A DNA stretch of 64,000 nucleotides. Source: a virus. The DNA lies in the IMG/VR virus record IMGVR_UViG_3300045995_000532, positions 1 through 64,000 of that record, one strand, 5' to 3'. The notes below the pieces were generated by a model that made no database searches, was not told the origin of the DNA, and worked only from the letters and a program-made list of their open reading frames with translations. Below are positions 1 through 6,727 of the stretch, piece by piece (position 1 is the stretch's first letter; the number at the start of each line of letters is the position of its first letter). The translations under genes and the position numbers were made by a program.

Positions 1-138
1 GCCGTTAGCGACCCCCGCGGCGGCTTGACCAAGTCTTGACTAACGGGGGGGGTGAGCTTGACCATCAAACCAGTTTAGGTCAAGGTTTGGGCAAGCTCGG
101 GTCGTAGGTAGGTTCGTGGCTGTCGCTTGACTCGCGCG

Positions 139-266
139 TGACCGACACGCGGTCTGCGCTTTACCTTGGCGCTCTGCCGGCGACGACTCGCCGTTTGCCA
201 AACCTTGACCGACACGCGGTCTGACCTTTGGATTGCCGGCGATACTCGCCGATGACCAAACGTTGA
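139..266. repeat. Imperfect tandem repeat, about 67 bp, two copies
   Basis: The 18-mer TGACCGACACGCGGTCTG occurs at 139-156 and again at 206-223. In both copies it is followed by a GCCGGCGA..ACTCGCCG palindrome-like block and a CCAAAC.TTGAC end. A third, shorter match to the first ten bases starts at 391. Spacing of one full unit suggests a tandem duplication or binding-site array. Confidence 0.6.
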
Positions 267-329
267 CGTTTCCTTGTCTCCAGCTCGTCGGGCGCGCCGA
301 TGGTTTGGCGTCGTCCAGGTCGGGCGCGC

Positions 330-358
330 CGATGTTTGGATGCGAGATCCAAACATCG
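330..358. repeat. Perfect 12-bp inverted repeat
   Basis: CGATGTTTGGAT (330-341) and ATCCAAACATCG (347-358) are exact reverse complements around a 5-base loop. No T-run follows on either strand, so an operator-like palindrome is as likely as a terminator. Confidence 0.6.
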
Positions 359-472
359 ACGGGTGGACGTCGTGACGGGGGGGGAGTGCGTGACCGACAC
401 CCGTGATCTCGAGCTGACGCGCGCGCGACCTGGAACACCGCGCAGCTCGAGCTGCGTGCTCGGGGCATGGAA

Positions 473-503
473 GGGCCCCCCTAGCAGGTCGCTAGGGGGG
501 CCC
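473..503 (-). terminator. Strong hairpin terminator after the 430-aa gene
   Basis: GGGCCCCCCTAGC (473-485) pairs perfectly over 13 bp with GCTAGGGGGGCCC (491-503) around a 5-base loop. It lies 16 bases past the stop codon of the minus-strand gene ending at 520. The palindrome would fold in either direction; no long T-tract follows. Confidence 0.75.
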
Positions 504-519
504 GATTGAGCGGCAGGGC

Positions 520-1812
520 CTACGCGGTCGCGTAGTCCCCCGGGGCCCCCTCGTAGGCCCCTGCGCGCCATGCGAGGAGGAGGGCCTGCCGCTCGGCCGA
601 GATCTCGGCACGGCGGTCGTGCAGGGCCCCCCAGACGGCCGGGACCACGGTGGGCGCGATGTCGGACGGGACCTCATCGGCCAGCGGGCTGGGCTGGCCG
701 TAGTGCAGGACGCTCGGGGACCGCTTGACCGTGGGCCCGACGGGGGACTCCGCCCGGGCCCGCTCGGCGTCCAAGTGCTCGGTCCCGCTCTGGACGTACG
801 ACCCTCCGCCGAATCCCTCGCGCGTGCCCTCGGTCGCCTGGCCCGACTTGGGCCCCCGCCTGCCCTTAGTCCCTCGGTTCGCCTTGGGTGCGGTGCGGGC
901 GGTCGTGCTCCCCGCCGGGCCCGCCGCGCTCTGGACGTTGCCCCCGGAGTCGACCGAGCGGGAGCCGTTGCCCATGATCCCCCGGAGGTCACCCGAGGAG
1001 AGGTTGCCCCGAACCGCCGAGAGCATGGACGAAGCCTCGGCGGGGGTCCCAAGGATGCTCGCCAAGTGCGCGTATCCGTCCGCCCAGACGGACGGCCGTC
1101 CGTAGCCCAGCAGCGCCGGATACCCGCGCGGGTCGTCGGTCCGGCGGGCGAGCCATCGCGGGTCGCCCGCCGTGGCGTGGGCCCACTCGGGGCCCTTGCC
1201 TGCCGCGCCGCTCGGGCCCCGCTCGGTCCCGTCAGCAGTCGTGAGGTTGTCGCCGGTCACGACGAACCCAGAGGCCCCGAGGTCGTCTCTCAGGTCGAGG
1301 TCCGCCTGGGCCCAGACCTTGAGCGCCGCGCGCACCCTGCGCCCTCGGTTCACTCGGTCGTCTCGGTCCGCAAACGGCCGGACCGAGGCCGTGGCGGGGG
1401 TGCAGGAGGCTCCCTGGTAGGTCCGGGTGGACTGGGCCAGGGTGCAGAGGTCGCCGGTCTCCGGGTCCGCCAGCACGACACGAGCCAGGGCCCCCGCCAG
1501 CACGTCCGCCGAGTGCACGGCGGGGAGCAGGGCCCCAGAGGTCTCGGTCGGGCTCGGTTCCGTCCCGTGGCGCCGGGCGTAGCGGATGGCGTCACGGCGG
1601 GCGGACCGCCCGCCGTTGATGACGAGGCCCCGGGCCTCGGTCGACATGCCGGACAGGTCCAGCCCCGAACCGATCAGGTCCATGAGAATCGTCTGCCGCG
1701 CGTCGCGCCAGTCAGCCCCCGGAATCGTGAACGCGCACCGCTGGGCGGTGCGGGTGACGTACGCCATGAGGTCAGCCCCGATGACTCCGGGGGCCTTGGT
1801 TGTTGTGCTCAC
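520..1812 (-). CDS. Hypothetical protein, 430 aa
   Basis: No family is recognised. The predicted start is GTG, with an AGGAC-like ribosome site about 7 bases upstream. The first 120 residues look folded (mixed hydrophobic and charged, with an RRDAIRYARRHG helix). Residues 270-340 are low-complexity Gly/Ser/Thr/Lys-rich and probably a disordered linker; the last 60 residues look helical again. It stands alone on the minus strand before a strong terminator and is separated from the rightward operon by GC-rich repeats. The antisense frame is also open but Arg/Gly/Pro-rich, as expected of a high-GC shadow. Confidence 0.6.
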   Translation of the reverse strand: MSTTTKAPGVIGADLMAYVTRTAQRCAFTIPGADWRDARQTILMDLIGSGLDLSGMSTEARGLVINGGRSARRDAIRYARRHGTEPSPTETSGALLPAVHSADVLAGALARVVLADPETGDLCTLAQSTRTYQGASCTPATASVRPFADRDDRVNRGRRVRAALKVWAQADLDLRDDLGASGFVVTGDNLTTADGTERGPSGAAGKGPEWAHATAGDPRWLARRTDDPRGYPALLGYGRPSVWADGYAHLASILGTPAEASSMLSAVRGNLSSGDLRGIMGNGSRSVDSGGNVQSAAGPAGSTTARTAPKANRGTKGRRGPKSGQATEGTREGFGGGSYVQSGTEHLDAERARAESPVGPTVKRSPSVLHYGQPSPLADEVPSDIAPTVVPAVWGALHDRRAEISAERQALLLAWRAGAYEGAPGDYATA

Positions 1813-1867
1813 TGTCTTTGTCCTGACTACTCGGGGCCCCCCAGCGGGGGGCCTGGCTCAACTATGG

Positions 1868-2144
1868 CGGATAGTTCGGGCCCCCGCGCGGCTTAGTTGG
1901 GTGAGCCCCGAAAGAGAGAGGGTGAAAGGCCCCCCGAAAGGGAAGAGGCCCCCGAGGCCCCCCGAGGTCCCGAGGCCCCCGAGAGGCCCCCGGATAGTTC
2001 GGGGCCCCCGAGGCTTAGTTAGTTGAGGCCCCCGAGAGGGAAGGCCCCCGAGAGGGAAGGGCCCCGAGGCCGAAAGGGCCCCCGGATAGTTCGGGGCCCC
2101 CGAGGCTTAGTTAGTTGAGGCCCCCGAGAGGGAAGGCCCCCGAG
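1868..2144. repeat. GC-rich direct repeats
   Basis: A 68-bp segment at 1985-2052 is repeated exactly at 2077-2144 (offset 92). A diverged third copy begins at 1868 with CGGATAGTTCGGG. The units mix GGCCCCCGAG runs with an AT-containing core, GGCTTAGTTAGTTGAG. The whole stretch 1813-2520 has no convincing gene; the open frames across it are Pro/Arg/Gly-rich consequences of the repeats. Such arrays can be recombination hot spots, replication-origin iterons or terminators. Confidence 0.7.
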
Positions 2145-2201
2145 GCCCCCCGAGGCCCCCTCCCCCGAAAGGGGGAAGGGGGAAGGGGGACCGACCGGCC
2201 C

Positions 2202-2290
2202 CCCTTTCCGGGCCGGAACCGTGCGTTCTTGCCCTTCCTGGGGCCCACGGTGCGATTCCGCTCCCTTTCCGGGGCGAAACGCTGCTTTTT
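2202..2290. repeat. Three degenerate ~30-bp tandem units
   Basis: Units beginning at 2202, 2232 and 2263 each start CCCTTTCC or CCCTTCCT, continue with GGG(G/C)C, and contain a .CGGTGCG. or .CGAAACGCTGC. block. Related single copies occur near 3229 and 3470, so this is an interspersed family within the leftmost 4 kb. Confidence 0.5.
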
Positions 2291-2380
2291 GGCCGCTGAC
2301 CTGCGGCTTCACCCTCCAGGCGCCGCCTGGACGGTAATCCTGGCGATGGCCATACCCACGGCCATCATCTTCCTGTCCAG

Positions 2381-2476
2381 ACTCGCCTAATCTTCTAGGC
2401 GAGTGGGGTGCGATTGTTGCACCAACAGCGGGGTCCGATTCCTCGCCTGGGTCCTATGCCGACTGAATCATCGGCA
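2381..2476. other. Three consecutive stem-loops
   Basis: Three perfect hairpins follow each other: ACTCGCCTA/TAGGCGAGT (2381-2389 with 2396-2404), GGTGC/GCACC (2407-2411 with 2419-2423) and TGCCGA/TCGGCA (2457-2462 with 2471-2476). A structured RNA leader or terminator cluster is possible. There is no anticodon arm or canonical T-arm, so this is not a tRNA. Confidence 0.45.
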
Positions 2477-2520
2477 GAGGTACGGCCACGCTTTCCGCCG
2501 TAGGTCGTATCGGGTCGAAC

Positions 2521-2634
2521 ATGGGCGACCTTAAATACCTAGTGCGGGAAAACGCCAGCAGGCCGTGCGTAGTCTGCCGCCTCTTTCGGATCAATCCGCC
2601 ACCCATTGCGGACCGAGGGCTAGAAGTGGGTTAG
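2521..2634 (+). CDS. Possible 37-aa Cys-containing peptide
   Basis: An ATG-initiated frame encodes a short peptide with a CVVC pair (residues 20-23) in a basic context. No good ribosome site is visible, and the region around it is repetitive. If real, it would be the first gene of the rightward series. The Cys pair resembles half a zinc knuckle, as in several small proteins downstream. Confidence is low. Confidence 0.3.
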   Translation: MGDLKYLVRENASRPCVVCRLFRINPPPIADRGLEVG

Positions 2635-2755
2635 GTGAAAGGGGCTACCGAAATTAGCGCCCCCGCTGGCAGGCCGGGTCATGTCTGCCACCTTCTTGCG
2701 GTGCCCCGGTGCCACGCCCTGCGATGGGCGGACATTGGCAGGGACCGCGATTTCT

Positions 2756-2777
2756 TCCGCCACCTTCCGGTGGCGGA
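2756..2777 (+). terminator. 9-bp hairpin upstream of the rightward operon
   Basis: TCCGCCACC (2756-2764) and GGTGGCGGA (2769-2777) pair perfectly around a TTCC loop. It sits 24 bases before the first well-supported plus-strand gene, so it may insulate or regulate that operon rather than end a gene. Confidence 0.45.
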
Positions 2778-2801
2778 CCGTGCAATCCGGAGGTGATCGG
2801 C

Positions 2802-3053
2802 ATGGCCATGGTCTTGACCCCCGAGAGCGAGGGCTCCCGGGTGCAGTACCACGGGAGCATCGTGGAGTGCCACGGTGGGGCTGTCGTGGAGTCGGTCTAC
2901 CCGTACTTCGACGGCGGCCTGCGCTGCTCACTGGTGACGGACAACGGCCCGGCCGACGTCCCTGCGCATCAGCGCCGGTTGGACCGCGTGCGCCCGGAGT
3001 CCATCACGGCGGAGCGTGCCCTCCAGCGCTCCGTGTGCGGGATCCCGTTCTAG
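2802..3053 (+). CDS. Hypothetical protein, 83 aa
   Basis: This is the first well-supported gene of the rightward series. GGAGGT lies 7 bases before this ATG, which decides the start against the upstream in-frame ATG at 2709. The protein has a beta-rich N-terminal half (IVECHGGAVVESVYPYF) and a basic C-terminal third. No family is recognised. Its stop codon shares a base with the GTG start of the next small gene, suggesting translational coupling. Confidence 0.6.
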   Translation: MAMVLTPESEGSRVQYHGSIVECHGGAVVESVYPYFDGGLRCSLVTDNGPADVPAHQRRLDRVRPESITAERALQRSVCGIPF

Positions 3054-3145
3054 TGGGGGTCCTGCACGCCGTGGTGAACCACTGCCTTCCGGTCGTCGCC
3101 CTGGCCTTCGTGGTCTGGTACGGGCGTGCGATCTGGACTTCCTGA
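3053..3145 (+). CDS. 30-aa single-pass membrane peptide
   Basis: The GTG start overlaps the previous stop (TAGTG). The peptide is little more than one hydrophobic segment (LPVVALAFVVW, residues 12-22) followed by basic and aromatic residues. This is typical of small phage membrane peptides that modulate host envelope proteins or lysis. Its role is unknown, and it is supported only by coupling and composition. Confidence 0.4.
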   Translation: MGVLHAVVNHCLPVVALAFVVWYGRAIWTS

Positions 3146-3238
3146 CCTTCGGGTCTTTCGGCGTTCGCGCCACCGCGGGCGGGCTCTTTATGGGCCTTCC
3201 CGTGGACCCTGCCAGTGCTGGGATTACTGCCCTTCTTC

Positions 3239-3266
3239 ATGGCTCCGTGCAACCTGGCGGAGCCAT
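3239..3266. repeat. 9-bp inverted repeat
   Basis: ATGGCTCCG (3239-3247) and CGGAGCCAT (3258-3266) are perfect complements with a 10-base loop. It begins at one of the CTTCATGG cores of this region. Confidence 0.5.
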
Positions 3267-3419
3267 GGGCCCCCGGCGCTGGGTGGAGTTCGGTCCTGAC
3301 ACACCTACGGGCCGGGCTTGCGGGCCAGAGATGGCCGGTTGCAGGTGACTCGCCGCTGATCGGTGCGGAATGTACGCCGATCCTGGGGACCGAACGGGCG
3401 AGCCTGCCCACCCCGTGAC

Positions 3420-3450
3420 GAGAGAGGAATCGGGATACAAAACCTCTCTC
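3420..3450. repeat. 8-bp inverted repeat, GAGAGAGG/CCTCTCTC
   Basis: The arms at 3420-3427 and 3443-3450 are perfect complements. The left arm matches the ribosome-site consensus of this phage, so folding would hide any ribosome site placed there. Confidence 0.45.
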
Positions 3451-3741
3451 ACCTCTTCCCTGCCCTTCCTGGGTGGGGCCGTGCGATCCCTTACCGGTGC
3501 GCTAGCCGCACCAGCCTGCGTGGGCTCTTCATGGGTTCACATGGGCACTCTGCCCGCGAAAGCTGGCACCCCCGTCTAGGGGTCGTCGTTGCCTGGTGAA
3601 CGGTGAATCTGGCCGTCCCCAGGGACAGGCAGGCTGCTGACCGCCCTCCCGCCTCGGGTGGTCACTGTTCGGAGTTCCAACGGCGGGTTAGCGCCCTTTT
3701 CATGGCGCCTCACCGCTGGCAGACCGGCACCGTTGTCTGCC

Positions 3742-3813
3742 CAAGCCTCACCGCCCGCCCGGCATCCGCTGGGTTCGTGTGCCGCTGGGTGCGACACCGG
3801 GCGGTGAGGCTTG
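3742..3813. repeat. Perfect 16-bp inverted repeat with 40-bp spacer
   Basis: CAAGCCTCACCGCCCG (3742-3757) and CGGGCGGTGAGGCTTG (3798-3813) are exact reverse complements. The right arm ends 26 bases before the ATG at 3840, so the structure would lie in the leader of that gene. Arms of this length around a 40-base spacer suggest a recombination or protein-binding site, or a large leader hairpin. Confidence 0.65.
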
Positions 3814-3839
3814 CACCTTCCAGCTCGTGGGAGCCGCGA

Positions 3840-4097
3840 ATGACCAAGGAACAGATCCGCGACTGGCTGCTGAAGTACGCCTGGTCGGGTACGCCAGAGG
3901 CCCAAGCGGAGGAGGTCGCCTGCATCATGGCGCAGGACGACTGGAAGTACATCGACGCCCAAACCGAGAAGTTGGCGGGCCAAGCGTGGGATGACGCCAT
4001 GGCTGCGGAGGCGGAGGGTTACGCCCTCTCTGCCCTGTACGAGTGCCACGGCGGGCCGCACCTTGCGACCTGCCCTGACCAATCCGTTCCCGGCTAG
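3840..4097 (+). CDS. Hypothetical protein, 85 aa, helical
   Basis: The ATG at 3840 is preceded by a GGGA ribosome site. Upstream in-frame ATGs at 3603 and 3702 run through the inverted repeat and are unlikely. The sequence is mostly helical and acidic (EAQAEEVACIMAQDDWKYID) and ends with a Cys/His-containing tail (ECHGGPHLATC). No family is recognised. Confidence 0.6.
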   Translation: MTKEQIRDWLLKYAWSGTPEAQAEEVACIMAQDDWKYIDAQTEKLAGQAWDDAMAAEAEGYALSALYECHGGPHLATCPDQSVPG

Positions 4098-4191
4098 GAG
4101 GGTCCCAACAATCTCCAGCCTCACCAGTACCGGACGGGCCGCGGCCTGCCGGGAGACAGTGGCACGTTCCTGTCGTTCTGGTGAGGATGGT

Positions 4192-4211
4192 GCCTGTCGG
4201 GACCGACAGGC
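4192..4211 (+). promoter_or_regulatory. Leader hairpin before the 30-aa gene
   Basis: GCCTGTCGG and CCGACAGGC form a compact hairpin that ends 9 bases before the AAGGAG ribosome site of the gene at 4236. It could be an intergenic terminator or a leader structure. Confidence 0.4.
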
Positions 4212-4235
4212 TCCCCTGAAAAAGGAGTCCACACC

Positions 4236-4328
4236 ATGAAGAAGTTCTCGAGCGCACGCGACGCCATCGCGGCCGAGAGCCAGCGGCGCGCGTCCAAGGC
4301 CGCCATCCTCCAGTCCCGCAAGGGCTGA
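4236..4328 (+). CDS. 30-aa basic peptide
   Basis: A strong AAGGAG site lies 10 bases before the ATG. The peptide is a Lys/Arg/Ala/Ser-rich single helix (ARDAIAAESQRRASKAAI). It ends 1 base before the next ATG, so it is part of an operon. Function is unknown. Confidence 0.5.
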   Translation: MKKFSSARDAIAAESQRRASKAAILQSRKG

Positions 4329-4329
4329 C

Positions 4330-4542
4330 ATGCGGCTGATGGCCGCCACCCGCCCGTCGTACGTCAAGACGGGCGGAAAATCGGCCTACCTCGCGTACGT
4401 CGGCGGGAAGTACGTCGGCATCGTCGCCAAGCGCGGCGAGAACTGGTACGGCACCAAGGGCGCGCGCCACGTGGCCCAGGGTGCCACCCGCGATGAGGCG
4501 GCCATCGTGTTGGCCGCCTCCGTTGAGCGGCACCGTGATTGA
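4330..4542 (+). CDS. Hypothetical protein, 70 aa
   Basis: Small beta-rich N-terminal half (SAYLAYVGGKYVGIVAKRG) followed by a helical C-terminus (RDEAAIVLAASVERHRD). This strand-strand-helix layout resembles small DNA- or RNA-binding folds, but no family is recognised. It is followed by a strong terminator. Confidence 0.6.
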   Translation: MRLMAATRPSYVKTGGKSAYLAYVGGKYVGIVAKRGENWYGTKGARHVAQGATRDEAAIVLAASVERHRD

Positions 4543-4559
4543 CCTGATCTGACAACTAC

Positions 4560-4591
4560 AAGACCCACTGGCCTTCAGGCCGGTGGGTCTT
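4560..4591 (+). terminator. Intrinsic terminator hairpin
   Basis: AAGACCCACTGGCC (4560-4573) pairs with GGCCGGTGGGTCTT (4578-4591) over 14 bp with one G-T wobble and a TTCA loop. It lies directly between the gene ending at 4542 and the one starting at 4637. Confidence 0.8.
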
Positions 4592-4636
4592 GCGTCTGCC
4601 AGAAGACAGACGGTCCCTCCGTCAAGGAGATGCACC

Positions 4637-4747
4637 ATGCGCTACTCCACCCGCAAGGCCGGCGAGACCGGCAAGGCCCAGACCCTCGCGCGGAAGTTCG
4701 TGCGCCGGGAGAAGTACGGGCCGTTCTTCCTGCGGCAGGAGGTCTAG
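4637..4747 (+). CDS. 36-aa basic protein
   Basis: An AAGGAG site 8 bases upstream supports the ATG. The product is a Lys/Arg-rich helix-forming peptide, with ARKFVRREKYGPFF at its centre. Its stop overlaps the GTG of the next gene (TAGTG). Function is unknown. Confidence 0.5.
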   Translation: MRYSTRKAGETGKAQTLARKFVRREKYGPFFLRQEV

Positions 4748-5013
4748 TGGCCCGCCACACCGAGGAAATCGCCCACGAGAATGGTGGGTCGATCTTCATG
4801 GTCACCGACCACACCACCGGCGTGCTGAGCGACGGCGGCGTTTCCCGCTGGCGTCCCTCCTGGCGGACGTTCTCGGTCACCACCTCCGACGAGCGGGAGG
4901 CGGCCACGGTGATCACCATCCGTGACCGCGGTGACATCGTGTCCGGCCAGTTCACCCTGTCCAGGGATGAGGCCATCGGGTTGATGGCTCACCTGTCGGA
5001 GGTGACTGGGTGA
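4747..5013 (+). CDS. Hypothetical protein, 88 aa
   Basis: Start GTG overlaps the preceding stop. The sequence alternates strand-like segments (SIFMVTDHTTGVL, TFSVTTSDE, TVITIRDRGDIVSGQFTL) with a final helix. It ends in SEVTG, where the codons also supply the GGAGGTG ribosome site of the next gene. No family is recognised. Confidence 0.55.
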   Translation: MARHTEEIAHENGGSIFMVTDHTTGVLSDGGVSRWRPSWRTFSVTTSDEREAATVITIRDRGDIVSGQFTLSRDEAIGLMAHLSEVTG

Positions 5014-5207
5014 AGGACCTCGAGTACACGGGCCAGGTCGTAGGCGACTACCTTCCCGTCAACGGCATCTGGTCCAAGGTCGTCGCCTTCCGCAAGACCC
5101 TCAAGGGACCGCTCCTCACCGAGCCCGACAAGTACCTCGTTTTCGTCGAACAGTCGGGCGACTTCCGGCTCGGCACGGTCCGCATCAAATCGGAGGTGAC
5201 TGGGTGA
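5010..5207 (+). CDS. Hypothetical protein, 65 aa
   Basis: GTG start overlaps the previous TGA. A beta-rich small protein that also ends SEVTG: the 18-base string TCGGAGGTGACTGGGTGA at its 3' end is identical to the end of the preceding gene. The shared end provides the ribosome site for the following gene. Function is unknown. Confidence 0.55.
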   Translation: MKDLEYTGQVVGDYLPVNGIWSKVVAFRKTLKGPLLTEPDKYLVFVEQSGDFRLGTVRIKSEVTG

Positions 5208-5290
5208 CCACACGTCCCGCCTACCGCCCGCCGTGGACGTCCGGCGCCTACGCCTACCCCGAGGCGGACACCTTCGCCGCGCTGGGATGA
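5204..5290 (+). CDS. 28-aa Pro/Tyr/Ala-rich peptide
   Basis: The GTG at 5204 is coupled to the preceding gene through the repeated GGAGGTGACTGG module, and its stop overlaps the next ATG (ATGA). Composition is unusual, with four Tyr/Trp in the first 18 residues. Supported mainly by coupling. Confidence 0.45.
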   Translation: MTTRPAYRPPWTSGAYAYPEADTFAALG

Positions 5291-5559
5291 CCCGCAGACG
5301 CAACGACGTCCTTTTCCACATGACCAACGATGGGGAAGCTGGCGACCAGAAGTGCGTGTGCTGCGGCGGAATCCTGCGGGAGCCGCCCGCCGGGGAGTCG
5401 TCGATGTTGGGCGCCGTCCCTCCCAAGCCTGATCGCTGGTCCACCTGGGACTACCAGGCCAAGACCAAACAGGTCGGCAACGGCCGCCACTACGTCTGCT
5501 CCTGGGGTGCCCTTCTGACGGCGGTCTTCAAGGCTGCCGATGAGGGGTGGCTCCGCTGA
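5287..5559 (+). CDS. Hypothetical protein, 90 aa, with CxxCC motif
   Basis: The ATG overlaps the preceding stop. A KCVCCGG motif (residues 23-29) and a later Cys (residue 70) suggest a zinc-binding knuckle. The middle is Pro-rich and the C-terminus helical. It ends a coupled run of five small genes. Confidence 0.55.
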   Translation: MTRRRNDVLFHMTNDGEAGDQKCVCCGGILREPPAGESSMLGAVPPKPDRWSTWDYQAKTKQVGNGRHYVCSWGALLTAVFKAADEGWLR

Positions 5560-5656
5560 ACTTCCCACACTGGGGAGAGTTAAAGGAGGTGTCACCGATG
5601 TAGCACGCGCAACGGAGATTTGACCTCTGAAGCGGCACGACACTCTGACTGAACAC

Positions 5657-5729
5657 CGCAGGTTCGCCTGCGAGCACCGAGACCGGCACGGAATCTGCGT
5701 GCCCTGGCCCCAGACGCCGCTCGGTGCTC
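5657..5729 (+). promoter_or_regulatory. Structured leader with nested hairpins
   Basis: A CGCAGG-TTCG-CCTGCG hairpin (5657-5672) is followed by a perfect 10-bp pair GAGCACCGAG/CTCGGTGCTC (5672-5681 with 5720-5729). The latter encloses GGCACG/CGTGCC (5685-5690 with 5698-5703). The structure lies 36 bases upstream of the gene at 5766. A complete ribosome site with an ATG-TAG minimal frame (5583-5603) precedes it, so the 206-bp gap looks like a regulated leader rather than empty spacer. Confidence 0.5.
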
Positions 5730-5765
5730 CACGTTCCCACTCCACCGTCTACAGGAAGGAGATCC

Positions 5766-6044
5766 ATGACCGTCCTCGCGTCGCCCGTCAGGGCGACCGA
5801 CACTGGTGAGGTCGGCGAACGCCGCACCCTCACCCTCCCGTACTCCGAGGTCTGCATGCACATGCGGATCGCCGGAACCACCGTCATCGGCGAGTGGACC
5901 GGCCACGGCGGCGTGCAGCTCTACGCCATGGACGGGTCCATCGTGTCCTTCCCGATCACCACCGGTGAGGCAGGTTGGGGCCACGTCGGCGCCGACCACA
6001 CCGTCACCACGTTCGACGAGAACGGCCGGTGGTCGCCGCGATGA
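5766..6044 (+). CDS. Hypothetical protein, 92 aa
   Basis: AAGGAG six bases upstream fixes this ATG. The protein is beta-rich (YSEVCMHMRIAGTTVIGEW, QLYAMDGSIVSFPI) and Gly-rich in its second half. No family is recognised. It overlaps the next gene by ATGA. Confidence 0.6.
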   Translation: MTVLASPVRATDTGEVGERRTLTLPYSEVCMHMRIAGTTVIGEWTGHGGVQLYAMDGSIVSFPITTGEAGWGHVGADHTVTTFDENGRWSPR

Positions 6045-6434
6045 CCACCGAGAAAGTCTGGCTCCGCATGGACAGCCCTGACGGGGAGTTCTCCGTGTCC
6101 GTGGCTGCGATCTTGTTCGGACAGATGGTCAAGCGCGCCCTCCCGGTCGTGAAGTTCTACCACTCCGACCTCTACCACGACGCCGTGTGGATTCACGAGA
6201 ACATCACCGGCCCCGCCGTCTTCGAGTGGGGGTGTCCGCGAATGCGGCACCGGCCTGAACATGTGCGCCGCCTACGGGTCGGACATCCGCTACCGGGTCA
6301 CGCTCACGATGGAACGGTGCACCTGGTACGCCACCTTCGAGGTCATCCCGAACGACGCGCCGCCCTTCACGTTCACACCTGCGAAGGTCCGCGACCTGGA
6401 CGACGACAAGCGACTCGTCGCGGCGCTGACCTGA
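6041..6434 (+). pseudogene. Hypothetical protein interrupted by a +1 frameshift at a G5 tract
   Basis: The ATG-initiated frame reads well to AVFEWG, then turns into Arg/His-rich shadow at the five-G run 6228-6232. Deleting one G restores a continuous frame (EWGVRECGTGLN, then MERCTWYATFEVIPND) to a TGA at 6434, giving about 130 residues. The continuous product is beta-rich and of unknown function. If the original frame were used, it would run on to 6727 through the next gene. This could be a true mutation, programmed frameshifting or a homopolymer error. Confidence 0.55.
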
Positions 6435-6466
6435 CCTTCCCCGCCACTACTACCGAAAGGAGCGCC

Positions 6467-6727
6467 ATGTCCTCCCTGGACGTGGATGACGAGGTCGACG
6501 TCGACCTGGAGTGCATCAACCGCGGTGACGACGACGACACCTGCAAGGGTGCCGTCGAGTACCGGACGCCGCTGTCGGGCACGGGGAAGCCCTTCCCGCG
6601 CTGCGACCACCACTGGGACGTCCGCCTCAAGCAGGAGGAGGGCCTCCGCCAGCGGTACCCCGAGCAGCCGCCTTCCGACTGGTCGCCGCTCGACTGCGGC
6701 GAAGTGTGGGACGAGGACGACTACTGA
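6467..6727 (+). CDS. Hypothetical acidic protein, 86 aa, possible zinc site
   Basis: GAAAGGAG lies 6 bases before this ATG. The N-terminus is very acidic (DVDDEVDVDLE). Cys15, Cys25, Cys45 and the adjacent CDHHW cluster could bind a metal. The C-terminus is again acidic. Function is unknown; acidic phage proteins of this size are often DNA mimics or protein-interaction partners. Confidence 0.6.
   Translation: MSSLDVDDEVDVDLECINRGDDDDTCKGAVEYRTPLSGTGKPFPRCDHHWDVRLKQEEGLRQRYPEQPPSDWSPLDCGEVWDEDDY

Larger units (their letters stand above)
1..472. other. Non-coding left region with repeated TTGAC boxes
   Basis: I see no convincing gene here. The pentamer TTGAC occurs about seven times (for example near 24, 35, 58, 127, 205 and 262). 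It resembles the -35 half of sigma-70 promoters, but no regular -10 partner follows. One copy forms a 7-bp inverted repeat, CTTGACC at 57-63 with GGTCAAG at 78-84. The region may hold promoters, operator sites or replication iterons; the sequence does not decide between them. Confidence 0.5.
3146..3839. other. 694-bp region without a convincing gene
   Basis: Several short frames exist (for example 3415-3579), but none has both a good ribosome site and convincing composition. The region is instead dense in inverted repeats (listed separately). It contains four related CTTTATGG / CTTCATGG / CTTTTCATGG cores near 3186, 3233, 3527 and 3697. It may be a decayed gene set or a regulatory/structured-RNA region. 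Confidence 0.5.

Noticed and set aside
619-1896. Long plus-strand frame opposite the 430-aa gene
   Set aside because: Composition is Arg/Gly/Pro/Ala-biased as expected of an antisense shadow in high-GC DNA; the minus-strand gene has better composition and a terminator.
1868-2290. CRISPR-like array
   Set aside because: Repeat copies are unequal, overlapping and GC-rich with no regular unique spacers, and no cas genes are present.
2396-2449. tRNA-like stretch with AGGCGAG/CTCGCCT ends
   Set aside because: The ends pair like an acceptor stem, but the region is only 54 bases and has no anticodon arm or proper T-arm.
3415-3579. 54-codon frame with a semi-hydrophobic segment
   Set aside because: The GTG has no ribosome site, and a hairpin spans its start; composition is ambiguous.
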